A DNA stretch of 64,000 nt from Carallia brachiata (Eukaryota > Streptophyta > Magnoliopsida > Malpighiales > Rhizophoraceae), in contig JADCRB010000038.1 of NCBI GenBank assembly GCA_021464245.1, positions 2,642,772-2,706,771 on the forward strand, read 5' to 3'. This document shows positions 37,099 to 48,240 of the stretch, one piece after another. Each line of letters begins with the position of its first letter. The first letter of the stretch is position 1. The notes under the pieces are model-generated. The model saw only the letters and a program-made list of their open reading frames with translations. It made no database searches and was not told where the DNA came from. A program made the position numbers and the translations under genes.

Positions 37099-40000
37099 AT
37101 GGAATATTTGCAATTCAACAGTTTAAGGCAGAACCCGCTAACGCTGTTCCCCAGTTCGTCTTTTTCTACGGTTGTTTTTGACTGGGAGAAAGACGCGAAA
37201 CTGGACCAAGAAGGTAAAGATTCCGCCACGGACGAAGATACTGATTCTTTGGTCGATTCTATGCTCTGTGACTCCAACTCAAGGCTAATCTCATCTGGGT
37301 TTTCAAGATCCAGTTGCACAGGTTAGTAAATTTGCCGCTATCTTGAACCATTTGTCAGTTGATCTTCGTTTGTTTGATTTATTGATCAGAAAATGTAGAA
37401 CAACAGAGGATGTTAGATAATTGGCCTTTTATATATTTATTTTTCGGGTTGGTTCTCGGTAATTGAGTAAATTTAGGTCGATCACATTTCTGAATTGGTT
37501 TATATACATTTTTTGATATATGGGGTTTGACCCCTTGCTCTCAAAACTGTTTATGTATTTCTCGGAATTTACATTCAGGATTTCAACATTTTTTTTTTTT
37601 TTTTTTTTTGTAATTTGGTCTGTTTATCTATGTTGTTGCAAGGTTGTTGTCTAGCTTTCATTGCACAACTATGATGTAGTGGTTCATACATAAGTTGATC
37701 TCATGTCTCTTTGTGTCACCCTGTCTTCTGCAGTTTCTGGATAAGATTCTGCTAATTATTGTAGTTTTTTTTTTAAAAAACTTTTGTGGGAAATGTAGTG
37801 GGGCATTCTCGATGATCTTTGTGGGTTAAAAGCTTTGTTATTTCTATGGCTGTACGAAAAAGATGAACATATTCTTTTTTTTTTTTGCAACCAGATGAAT
37901 TTGTGGTGTTTGTAAATGCTGGAGGTGAGATTCCAATTGAAGTAGATTCCACCACTAGAATTCTTGGGGACACCAATTACGAAGGAGGGACTGTTTTACG
38001 AACTAACGAGGATATAAATGAGGGTGGAGATTACCCATCCATCTATCAATCTGCTCGAGTAGGGAACTTCTGTTATCGGTTCCATCATCTTCCTTCCGGA
38101 GATTATTTTGTTGATCTTCATTTTGCGGAGATTATAAATACAAATGGGCCCAAAGGAATGCGGGTTTTTGATGTTTTCATACAGGAAGAGAAGGCAAGTC
38201 AATTACAAAGAAGAAACTGATCTTCTTATCCTTTTTCCCCCATATTTTTTTTATCTGATGTTAAACTTAGAACTTTAAGACACTACTTTGAAAAAATGTC
38301 AGGTTTTATCGGAATTCGATATTTTTTCCATTGTTGGAGCCAACAAACCATTGCAGTTAGTTAATTTGAGGATTTCAGTGAAGGAGGATGGTATAATTGT
38401 GATAAGATTTGAAGGGATCAATGGGTACCCAGCTGTCAGTGGAATCTGCATAAGGAAAGCACCTATACTGTTTGGTATGATTTGTTGGCTTTAAAATTCA
38501 TCATTCTGGGGCTGAGTACATTGGACATGTTAAATGCGAACTTTTAATTTACTTCACTTGTGAATGAATACAGTTCCTTGTCTGCCACAAGAATATATTA
38601 AATGCAACAACTGCACCACTGAAATAGAAATTTCCTCAGCTCAGGTTAGATTATCTTGCCCTCAGCCTTTAGTTTTGAAGATTTTGAACTGTTGCCTATG
38701 TGGCCTTCTTTTCTGAACCTAGCAGAAGAAATTTATGCGAACAAAAGCTACAGATAAATATGAGAAGAAGATACAAGAGCTCACTACTCAGTGTCAGCGT
38801 AAGACAATTGAATGCTATGAAGCTTGGATGTCATTGACTGCAGCAAATGAGCAGCTAGAGAAGGTGAGGATGGAACTTGACAACAAGACATTTCAGAAGT
38901 ACTCTCTAGGTAATTGTCTGAAGCACAAACCATGTCATGTTAAAGTCAGTGACGAGACTTTCTTCTTGATCGCTTCTTTCTATAACTTGGCGATTTAAAT
39001 GCATGATATTTACTTAGTCAATTCTTGCAACAAATGGCTGCATTAATTATCCAAATTTCAGCAATATTACATACCTATATGTTGGGTATTGAAGCAATCA
39101 GATGGGAAAGAATTCTTGGGTCCAAAATAATATGGTCTGATGGTTGCGTTATTTTTTAACGTACCCTGCTCAGCATGCACGGGATATGACAAACTGGTTG
39201 CATCCGACTAGTAGTATATGTTGGTTGGGCTTCTGTTGTTTTAATTCGTGCTCTGCCAAAGAATCACTTGCTGTATATGCATGAAATAAGATAAGAATAA
39301 TTTTCATGCTTCCTTCAGGAACTGAGTGATAGCTTTTCCTGTCTTTGCTTGACAGATCAAATTGTTGGGAGACAAGCTGAAAATCTGAGGAATATTGCTG
39401 ACAAGTATGACCGTGATAAAAAATTCTGGGTAGCAGCAGTTAGCAATTTGCAAGAAAAAATCAAGGCAAGTGAGTTCTTGTTTTTTTTTTATTTATAATA
39501 TATGTCTAACAAAGTTGTCCTGTTCGAACTCCATTGTTCAACTTTGTCATTTAGTTTCTAACATTGTGATTCTATGCGGCATTTGATCCAGATAATGAAA
39601 GAAGAGCAAGCTCAGCTAACTTGTGAGGCACATAATTGTGTCGATTCAATACCTGAGTTGAATAGGATGGTTGAAGGAGTACAGGCACTGGGTACATCAA
39701 AATTTTTTTTGATATACTATCTGATCATGGACTAGTTTTAGCGTGCATCTGCAATGACTCATGAAATCTCTGTGCAGTTGCACAATGTGAGGATCTCAAG
39801 GTGAAATATGGTGAAGCGCAAGCGAAGAGAAAAGAGCTTTATAACCAAATTCAAGAGACTAAAGGTTTGTTTTTCCCCACCTTTCGTAATTGATTAAGGA
39901 CATTTATGCTTTAGGGGCAGAATTATGACTTGGAATTACTAATTATATTAGATGTTAGGTAATATAAGGGTCTTTTGCCGGTGTCGACCATTAAGTAAGG

Positions 40001-43000
40001 AGGAGATATCAGCTGGTTGTTCAACAGTTGTTGATTTTGATGGAGCTAAGGATGGAGATCTTGGGATTTTAACAGGTGGCTCAACCAGAAAGCCTTATAA
40101 ATTTGACCGTGTTTACACACCAAGAGACAATCAAGGTATTGGGCACTAAGATATTGTTGATTTGTGGAAGTTCCATTGTGAAACGTTTACTAAACCAAGT
40201 TTTGGTCTTTACCTTGATAGCTGAGGTCTTTGCGGATGCCTCACCACTGGTGGTTTCGGTGCTGGATGGATACAACGTTTGTATATTTGCATATGGCCAA
40301 ACAGGAACAGGCAAAACATTCACAATGGAAGGTAAAGAACAGAATAGGGGAGTCAATTACAGGACTCTTGAGCAATTATTTGAAATTGCCAATGAAAGGA
40401 GTGAAACTTTTACGTATGACATATCTGTCAGTGTTCTTGAAGTCTATAATGAACAAATCAGGGATTTGTTGGCCACATCACCAGCCTCAAAGAAGTATGT
40501 TATTTTATTTCTACACTTAGTTTTCAAGCTAGTTGAGATAATGTTTTTTTGGAAGTTTTCAAGCATTACTAAGCCTTTTTTCTTTTTCCTTGTGTGTTTT
40601 AGGTTGGAGATCAAACAATCTTTGGAAGGGTCACATCGTGTTCCAGGTATTGTAGAAGCTAAAGTCAACAACATTAAGGAAGTCTGGGCTGTGATGCAGG
40701 CAGGAAGCAACGCTAGAGCTGTTGGATCCAATAACATTAATGAACACAGCAGCCGATCTCATTGGTATCACACTCAATTGCTCTTTTGACACTTTATTTC
40801 GACTTAAAAGCTTCCTTGCATATTGTCTTCGTTGTCATCATCATCATTATTTGGTTATGACTGACCTTGGACCGTTTATTTACCCATTTGAATCAGCATG
40901 CTTTGTGTGATGGTTAGAGCAAGGAATTTGATGAGTGGTGAATGCACCAAAAGTAAGCTTTGGCTGGTAGATTTGGCAGGCAGTGAGAGGCTTGCAAAAG
41001 CAGAGGTGCAGGGGGAAAGACTGAAGGAAGCTCAAAATATTAATAGATCCCTTTCTGCTCTTGGCGATGTTGTATATGCCTTATCAACTAAAAGCAGTCA
41101 CATTCCGTACAGGTCAACAAGATATTCTGTTATTTTTTGTGTTACTATGTGGAGTTCACATAACTAAGCTGTAACAACTTCTCTGATTTGGTTTCAGGAA
41201 CTCCAAGTTGACACATTTGCTTCAAGATTCATTAGGTAAATAAAGTCATCTTACACTTGCTAGTTCTTCTATTAATCTTACAAGATTTTTGTATTTTGGG
41301 GAGAAATTTCTGCCTTAGTGCTCACAATGATCTCAACTGTTGATTGGCAAAGTTTGACGGATATAGATTTTGAGCCCCATCAGCAAATCTAAAGTTTTAT
41401 ATATTTGTCTTTCAGGGGGTGACTCCAAGACTTTAATGTTTGTGCAAATTAGCCCTTCAGAGCAGGACTTGAGCGAGACTCTGAGTTCATTAAGTTTTGC
41501 TACGCGAGTCCGTGGAATTGAGATGGGCCCCTCAAGGAAACAGATAGATACAAGCGAACTTCAAAAGATGAAAGGAATGGTGTGAATTTGTTTGTTACTT
41601 TTTCTATGGTGACATTATGATTATTTTGAATCTGGATTATTGATACATTGTTTATTCAATTAAGCTTGAAAAAGCACGTCAAGAATCCAGAACCAAAGAT
41701 GAATCATTGAGGAAGCTAGAAGAGAACTTACAGAACCTGGAGAACAAAGCAAAAGGGAAAGACCAGGTTCACAAAAACCTGCAAGAGAAGATCAAAGAAC
41801 TTGAAAGCCATCTTGAAATGAAGACAGCCTTGCATAACCAGGCAGAGAAGCAAGCATCACAACTTTCTGATAGACTGAAGGGAATGGAAGAGACTTGCAA
41901 TGGTCTGCAGCAAAAGGTGGATTTCTTGTTGGCTTAAAATTTGTTATTTTCTATATACTGGTCAATTTGTTCCTTCCGGATGATCATAATTTATTTATGT
42001 TGGAAGATCAAGGAACTAGAGACCAAACTTAGAGAGTGTCAGCAGGCAGACTCTGCAGAATCTGCAGCTTTTCAGCATAAGGTTAGTGTCTCAAAATTAT
42101 ACTAGCTGAAGTTAAGTGATTCCATCAGTTGATAATTTTTTCTGTTGTTTAATCACACTAGACCAATGCAGCTTTCTGGGATCATATTGCTGGTTTTTTT
42201 TATTGTTATTATTTTTGTGATTGCACGCTTCATTAATCTATATACACATGACGGTTCTCTTCAATCACATGTATGTTGACAACAAAGCAGAAACACTAAC
42301 TAGTATTTTCCCTTCAACAAGGTTAAGGAACTTGAGAACAAGCTTAAAGAGCAAATGCGAGTCAGAGACTCGATCCTTGTTCTTCAGGGGAAGGTTGGCT
42401 AGTCTGGTTTATTATTCAAGTACAGAAAGTTGAAAGTTAAAAGTTGATAAATTTTATTTTCACATATTTCGGCCTATCCCTTTTCCAGGTTGAGGAGCTT
42501 GAGGGGCAGCGGAAAGAGCAGGAAAATAACTCGGAGGCCTTGTTGCTTCGCCACAAGGTAATTGTCTTATCTTTGTTGGCTATTCCACAAGTTTGCTCTT
42601 TCTGCTTGAGAATAAGGCGCAAGAGCAAATGCGATAGTTGCAGACTTCGTTCCTGGCTCTTCGGCACAAGGCTGGCTGGTCCTGGTTATTTTCAAGGAGA
42701 GATTCAGCAACTTTGTAAATTCCATTTCATATTTTTTTCAACGCCTTCCTTTTTCAGGTTAAGGAGCTTGAGAGACGGCTGAAAGAGCAAGAAAATAACT
42801 CGGAGGTCTTGTTGCTTCACCAAAAGGTTCTTTTATATTTTTGTTTTTCATGCTTCGATTGCATAGCTTTCTTTTAACCATGTTTTTGCATAACAATTTA
42901 TCTTATATCCATGCTTCTACAATTGGCTTTACCCATTACATGCGCTGATAATATATTTAACATATAATGTTTAGATTAAGGAGCTAGAGGAGAAGCTGAG

Positions 43001-43451
43001 GGACCAAGAGAGACAATTGCTGGGTGCACTGACTTATGATGTTGCTGAAGTCTCAAAGGCGACCCCCAATGAAGGGAAAACCCGTATAATAGAAGATGGA
43101 CTAATGGGTGATATTGAGCGGCAAATTCTCAGGAGCTCAAATTCAGTGAACCGGTCATTGAGCCAGGGATCTGGATTGCCAAGAGGGAATGATCTTCTTC
43201 ATCTTCAAGGTATAAGAATGAAACGACGGTCAAGAAGTGGAGAAACAGAGAATATTGTCATGCCGGCTTCTTTCAGTGACAACATTGGTAGGAAGTCTGA
43301 CCCCCCAAAGATTGCTAGGCCTTTGAGACCAGCAAAGCCTACCATAGCCAATCCTGCTCAAGGGTCTTTGACTCACAAGAGACTTAGCAGAGATCAGGTA
43401 CAAGGCGGCATTAAGGAGAGAGATACTAGGAAAAAGATATGGACTAGATAG
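37099..43451 (+). CDS. Malectin-domain kinesin, KIN-14 family (KIN-14Q/R type)
   Basis: Twenty exons give a clean 1097-residue protein: 37099-37321, 37895-38193, 38303-38474, 38574-38644, 38723-38909, 39356-39465, 39592-39691, 39778-39864, 39959-40135, 40221-40494, 40603-40764, 40897-41112, 41198-41235, 41416-41579, 41665-41916, 42007-42081, 42322-42393, 42489-42557, 42758-42826 and 42975-43451. Residues 75-231 are a malectin (di-glucose-binding-like) domain, and 232-416 are helical. The motor starts at 417 ([11 protein letters not shown]) with P-loop GQTGTGKT 501-508, switch I NEHSSRSH 613-620 and switch II DLAGSE 646-651. A coiled coil and a basic C-terminus follow. The neck sequence before an internal motor is that of minus-end-directed KIN-14 microtubule motors. 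The role of the malectin part is unknown. Introns 2 and 6 use GC donors. Exon 5 has tandem acceptors (TAGCAG) that would add or drop one Gln. Confidence 0.92.
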
Positions 43452-43481
43452 GATAGGAACTCACATTCTTGTATTCTTCAC

Positions 43482-43487
43482 AATAAA
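43482..43487 (+). promoter_or_regulatory. Polyadenylation signal of the kinesin gene
   Basis: AATAAA occurs 30 bp after the TAG stop, in a T-rich then A-rich context. It is a plausible near-upstream element for 3'-end formation. Confidence 0.55.
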
Positions 43488-45273
43488 AAGTTTAAAACGG
43501 AAGGAGACGGAGATATTCCACATAATATATATATTGACTGTTGGATTGTTTCTCCGCTCCACTTATTTCAGTATGGCAAGGAATGGCCCTAACAAAAAAT
43601 GTTCACAATTTCAAATCATCAATTCCCAAATTTGCATTGGAAACAAAACAGTGGAATTAGCATCTGATTATTAGGGTAATAACTCATTATTTTAGTAACA
43701 TTCCCATTAATTAGCGTGCCTAATTATAGGGTAAGTACTAATTTGGTTCTAAATTTTTTGAGATTTTTTCAACGTAATCCTCAAAGGTTTGATATTTTCA
43801 TTTGAGTCCTATAATTTAAATTTCATTCCAATTCAGTATTTTTTGGGACGAAGAAATGAAAATAAACCAACAATTTTCATTATTGTCTAAAAAGTACTGA
43901 ATTGAGACGGAATTTTTAAGTTAGAGCACTTAAATAAAAACGGCAAAATGTTCAACACTATATTAAAAAAAATGTTTAAAAGTTTAGGAGCAAGTTAAGA
44001 CTTATCCCCCTTTTTGTGTGCTGAGTAGAAGAAACATATTACAGCTCTTCGATAAAGGATTATGTTCTACTTAAATTTTTTTCAATAAGGGTCCTTATAT
44101 TTGTTATTAAGCTAACTTGATTTCTTAAAAGAAGATAAATTAGAAAATCTCTTTACATCAAATCCTGATGAAATTTTGGTGATCAATTCTAGGACAGGTA
44201 TATTCACACTAATTCCCCTTCTGTATATCAGTATACTTGTTCAAGCTCTGTGAGAAAAACCTACAGCTTGTCAAGTGTATATTGCCTTGCTCCTTTTTCC
44301 GTTGGATCTCTATGTCACAAGGCCCCCACAAGATATGCTCTATTAGCATCTCATTGAGTCATTTCAATTCTACCGTTGCACGGGATAACGTAAGGGAAAA
44401 ATAATAGATATACTTGAAGGGAAAAGTATGGTATCCGGACAATTTCCAAATGTCCCTAGAGAAATTGTTCTAACACCAAATAAAATGTAGTCGGTTGAAA
44501 ATTTAGTACAACCGCATTAATATTTTCCGGAATAAATTTTTTTAGCGTATAGTATATGGAATCTAAATTTTAAATTTTAAGATTATACTTATCTAATTTT
44601 AAATTTTAGTTTTATAATCTCTTTTTCAGACTTTTTCAATATGGTTATACTAAATTAATGAACAATTGCATTTTTATGGTGTGTCCACACAATTTCTCCT
44701 GAAAAAAAAAAAATTGAAGAAGCTTATCATTGACAGGAAGTTATTAGCATAGCCTAACGACTCCTAAAACCTAACGCGCCTGCAATTTGAAGAAGATTTA
44801 TCATATGTAATCTGAGCCCAGTTCACGAGAAATCCACACAATCCGCCTTTAAATGAGATGCTGGTTTTTATTATTAGAGTTAATTCAGTTCGTTTAAGAT
44901 TATATACAGAATTTAGATTATTAAGTCTTTAATTGTTATTTTTAGTATTTTAACAATAGTAGATGTTATTAGTATTTATTATATAAGTAGTTGAGAGTCA
45001 CTTTATTATAGTACAGCTGGCTTGAGTAATAATTGAGAAATTTTGTTGTTCTGTGTGCGTCTCTCTTATCGTTTTGTACCGTTTTTAAATTAATAATTTT
45101 TTTTTCATATAATTAACTTCTAACACCCAGTTAACCTATTTTAGAGAAGGAAAAAATTTATTAATGATACAGTAAGAACAACATGATAGATGTGCACTAA
45201 TGTAATGTAATTTAGTAAAATATATGAGATTCAAAAAAATATAAAAAGGTAGCATATAATTTATTAGATGAAT
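43488..45273. other. Intergenic, no gene seen
   Basis: AT-rich. The sequence at 43720-44010 (TTTGGTTCTAAATTTTTTGAGA... and, later, ATGTTTAAAAGTTTAGGAGCAAG) resembles the common plant repeat type with a 'TAAGTACTAATTTGGTTC' start. The element was not delimited. No coding domain. Confidence 0.4.
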
Positions 45274-46281
45274 TGTACAACTCCTGCATGCCTACTATTC
45301 TATTACTACATAATCAAGTCCTCTCAAGAATTTTATTGATTTGTTGGATAAATATTCCCCAAATTGCACGTAGTTAATGCCCTTGACAACGTAGTTTTGA
45401 ATCGATCGGACCTTTATTCGGTACGAACCGGGTTGACACATTTAAAATGACATGGGAGTGAACAAATGGCAATTTTTTATAGGCGAATTTTTTATATTTT
45501 GGCTTTATATTTTGTTTGTGTTAGTTACACCAACCAAATTAATATTAAATGAGAAAAAGTATCCTAGCATATAAAATAAATAAGTCTTTTTTTATGCCTA
45601 AAAAAAGTACATAAAATAAAAATTAAAAATTACAATAAAATATAAAATTAAAATTAAAAATTACAATAAAACATCTATTTGTGACAATGTCTCTTGATAA
45701 GGCCATTCCATTCATATCAGCCTTAGAAGTGGAATTAGTTCGATGAGGGGCTCATGCCAAATTATCTTAAAGTCATTCCTTTTAACACAAATAATGTACA
45801 ATAATTCTTGTATGCCTACTACTGTATTGCTACATATTCAAGTCCTCTTAAGAATTTTATTGGTTTGTTGAACAAATATTCTCCAAATTGCACGTAGTTA
45901 ATGGCCTTGACAACGTAGTTTTGAATCGATCGGACCTTTATTCGGTTCGAACCGGGTTTGACACATATAAAATGACATGGGAATTGAAACAACTGGCGAT
46001 CTTTTATAATTTGGCTTTGTATTTTGTTTGCGTCAGTTACACCAACCAAATTAATAAATGAGAAAAAAGTACCCTAACATATAAAATAAATAAGTCTTTT
46101 TTTATGCCTAAAAGAAAAAAGTAGATAAAATAGAAATTAAAAATTACAACAAACATTTGTATGTGACGCCGCCTCTTGATAAGGCCATTCCAACCATGTC
46201 AATCTCAGAAGTAGAATTAGCTCGATGAGGGGCTCATGCCAAATTATCATGGGGTCATTGCTTTTAACACTAATAATTCTT
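45274..46281. repeat. Two-copy tandem duplication, period about 521 bp
   Basis: Both copies start TGTACAA and share long matches such as CAAATTGCACGTAGTTAATG, TTGAATCGATCGGACCTTTA and CATGCCAAATTATC. Copy 1 starts at 45274 and copy 2 at 45795. They differ at scattered sites and by a gap in the middle, so the duplication is not very recent. It is non-coding. Confidence 0.85.
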
Positions 46282-46630
46282 TAAGTTATTGATTTTTCTG
46301 CTACAATTATATTAATTTTACAATGTTCCAAAAAAAACAAACAAACTAATTTTAGAAGAAAAAACACCAGAACTTCAAACAATAACAAAGCCAAACAGCA
46401 ATAAAATTTAAAGCAAGACAAAATGAATCAATTAAATTAAAGAACCTTATCGATGCTCAGAATTGGACACCAACCGCAAGTCTCTGAAAGCGATCCCACA
46501 CTAAAGCCATAATATACAACTGTCAAATTGAAAAAAAAAAAAACACAAGAGTGTAATACAAAAAATTAAAGAAACTAATAGAGCAAAAAAAAAAAAAAAC
46601 CTACTGTGCTAGACAATTGAGTCTGACGTA
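46282..46630. other. Intergenic, no gene seen
   Basis: A-rich DNA with several poly-A runs (46525-46540, 46587-46601). Nothing recognisable. Confidence 0.4.
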
Positions 46631-46640
46631 GTCCAACTAT

Positions 46641-47213
46641 AGGTGTTAAAATGAGTCATCTGGTCGGGTTTGGGTTGGATCGTTTCGGGTTCGGGTCACT
46701 TCTGATCAGGTTACTTATGGGTCAAGTTATCTTCGTGTCATTTTAAACTGTGTCGCTTCGAGTTCGGGTCAATTCACGGGTTGGCCACGTCATAAAAAAT
46801 GATGACGTAACAATTTTTATTAAAAATTTTGATAATTTAAATTTAACTAAAAATTCTTAAAAATCAAAGAAAATTATAACATAAAAAAATTAAAAAAATT
46901 TCTTTTAAAACATTCTAAAAAATTAAAATAAAATTTAAAACTGTATAAAAAAATCTCAAAATATTCTAAAAAAATTTATAATTAAAATTTATATTGAAAA
47001 TAGTAGAATCCATACTATTTATAATATAAAATATACTAAATTCTTTTTATTTTATTTTTTTGTTCTCTTAAGAAAAAAAAGTTCGGATCAAACGAGTTGA
47101 GTTAAGGTTAAGTTCGAGTATGACCCAAAATTTTCAGATCATTTCGAGTTAGGTTATTCTTCGAATCAGGTTCGAGTCAATCTATCAATCGGATCAGATT
47201 TTGACACCTTTAA
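46641..47213. repeat. 573-bp MITE (AGGTGTTAAAATG...TTTTGACACCTTT) with 10-bp target duplication
   Basis: The ends AGGTGTTAAAATG and GATTTTGACACCT are inverted. Subterminal GGGTTCGGGTC-type motifs recur inverted at the other end. Flanks are identical 10-mers GTCCAACTAT at 46631-46640 and 47214-47223. A 9-10 bp duplication suggests a Mutator-like origin (inference). A diverged second copy lies at 57975-58545. Confidence 0.85.
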
Positions 47214-47223
47214 GTCCAACTAT

Positions 47224-48068
47224 GAAAATAAATAGGTATAAAAAAATAAAGGTGCTTACTAAATTTACTCATTTTTTATGAATAAAATTAACTTATAATT
47301 TAATATCATTTAAATATTATTTTTAATTTTTTTCTTCAAGTAATCCCCACTTATTATATAGTATAAAATTATAAATAAATTATACTCACTTAAGAAAAGG
47401 AATTAAAATAAAAATTCTTAAAAATAAATGCGAGTGCGGTTCTCTTCGTATCAGCTGTCACATAAGATGATGCATCATCAATTAACGGCTGATCTAACAG
47501 AATGCGCGAAATTAACCCAATTGCCAACTCTGCCCAAAACCTATAGTAACGAGGCATCATAAGTGCACCCTTCAAACTGTATATATGGCCGAGAGAAATA
47601 GCAGGTATCGATTCTTCATGCTTACCAACCACCAAAAGAAAGTATTCTATGTTGCCTTGTCATTTGCCAAGTACTCAAGTTGTGTCTTTGCGTGTATTGC
47701 ATGGCTTCACAAGCATTCAACGTAGATTTTCAACACTTGCATTGCATGGCTTCACAAGCATTCAATTTAGATTTTCTTTTGATTCTCCAAACACTATCTT
47801 TAGAGAAGAGGAAATTATCCCAACGCTATATAATAACGCCAAAGGCCATGGTCCCGCAAGTGCCTCTGCAGAAAATTTTCTTTTTTATTAATATGCTGAC
47901 ATTCGAAAGTTTTTTTTATTTTATTTTATTTTAAAATTTTTTTAAATTTAAATCAACTGATTAGGAGAAAAAAATAGTTGAAGAAGTCAAAAATTTGAAT
48001 TCTTAACCTCTCACTTATTAACATATTATAAATATTATTTAAATTATAAGTTCACGATATACGAGTTT
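47224..48068. other. Intergenic region beyond the CAD 3' end, with a short tandem repeat
   Basis: Holds a two-copy, 45-bp-period repeat at 47696-47785 (ATTGCATGGCTTCACAAGCA in each). The frame 47390-47635 on the minus strand has no recognisable domain. The remainder is AT-rich. Confidence 0.45.
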
Positions 48069-48210
48069 ATATCAAGCAAACTTATTTGTATCCCGAGAGA
48101 GGTGGGGAAGGTGGGGAACACTCTCTGGTACAATACGATATATCAAGCAAACTTATTTGTATCCCGAGAGAGGTGGGGAAGGTGGGGAACACTCTCTGGT
48201 ACAATACGAT
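48069..48210. repeat. Perfect 71-bp direct tandem duplication
   Basis: Two adjoining copies (48069-48139 and 48140-48210) are identical over all 71 bases. Each starts ATATCAAGCAAACTT and ends GGTACAATACGAT. They lie 30 bp beyond the CAD stop codon, so they are probably in or just past its 3' UTR. Confidence 0.9.
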
Positions 48211-48240
48211 AAGATAAATTCACCAGGCAAAATTCAAGCT

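Noticed and set aside
40076..40789. Single 237-codon frame across kinesin exons 10 and 11
   Set aside because: The frame happens to stay open through an intron (40495-40602) with good GT and AG ends. Splicing it out restores the conserved motor sequence ([13 protein letters not shown]).
47390..47635. 81-codon minus-strand frame upstream of the CAD 3' end as a separate gene
   Set aside because: No recognisable domain, no splice partners and an AT-rich, low-complexity end.
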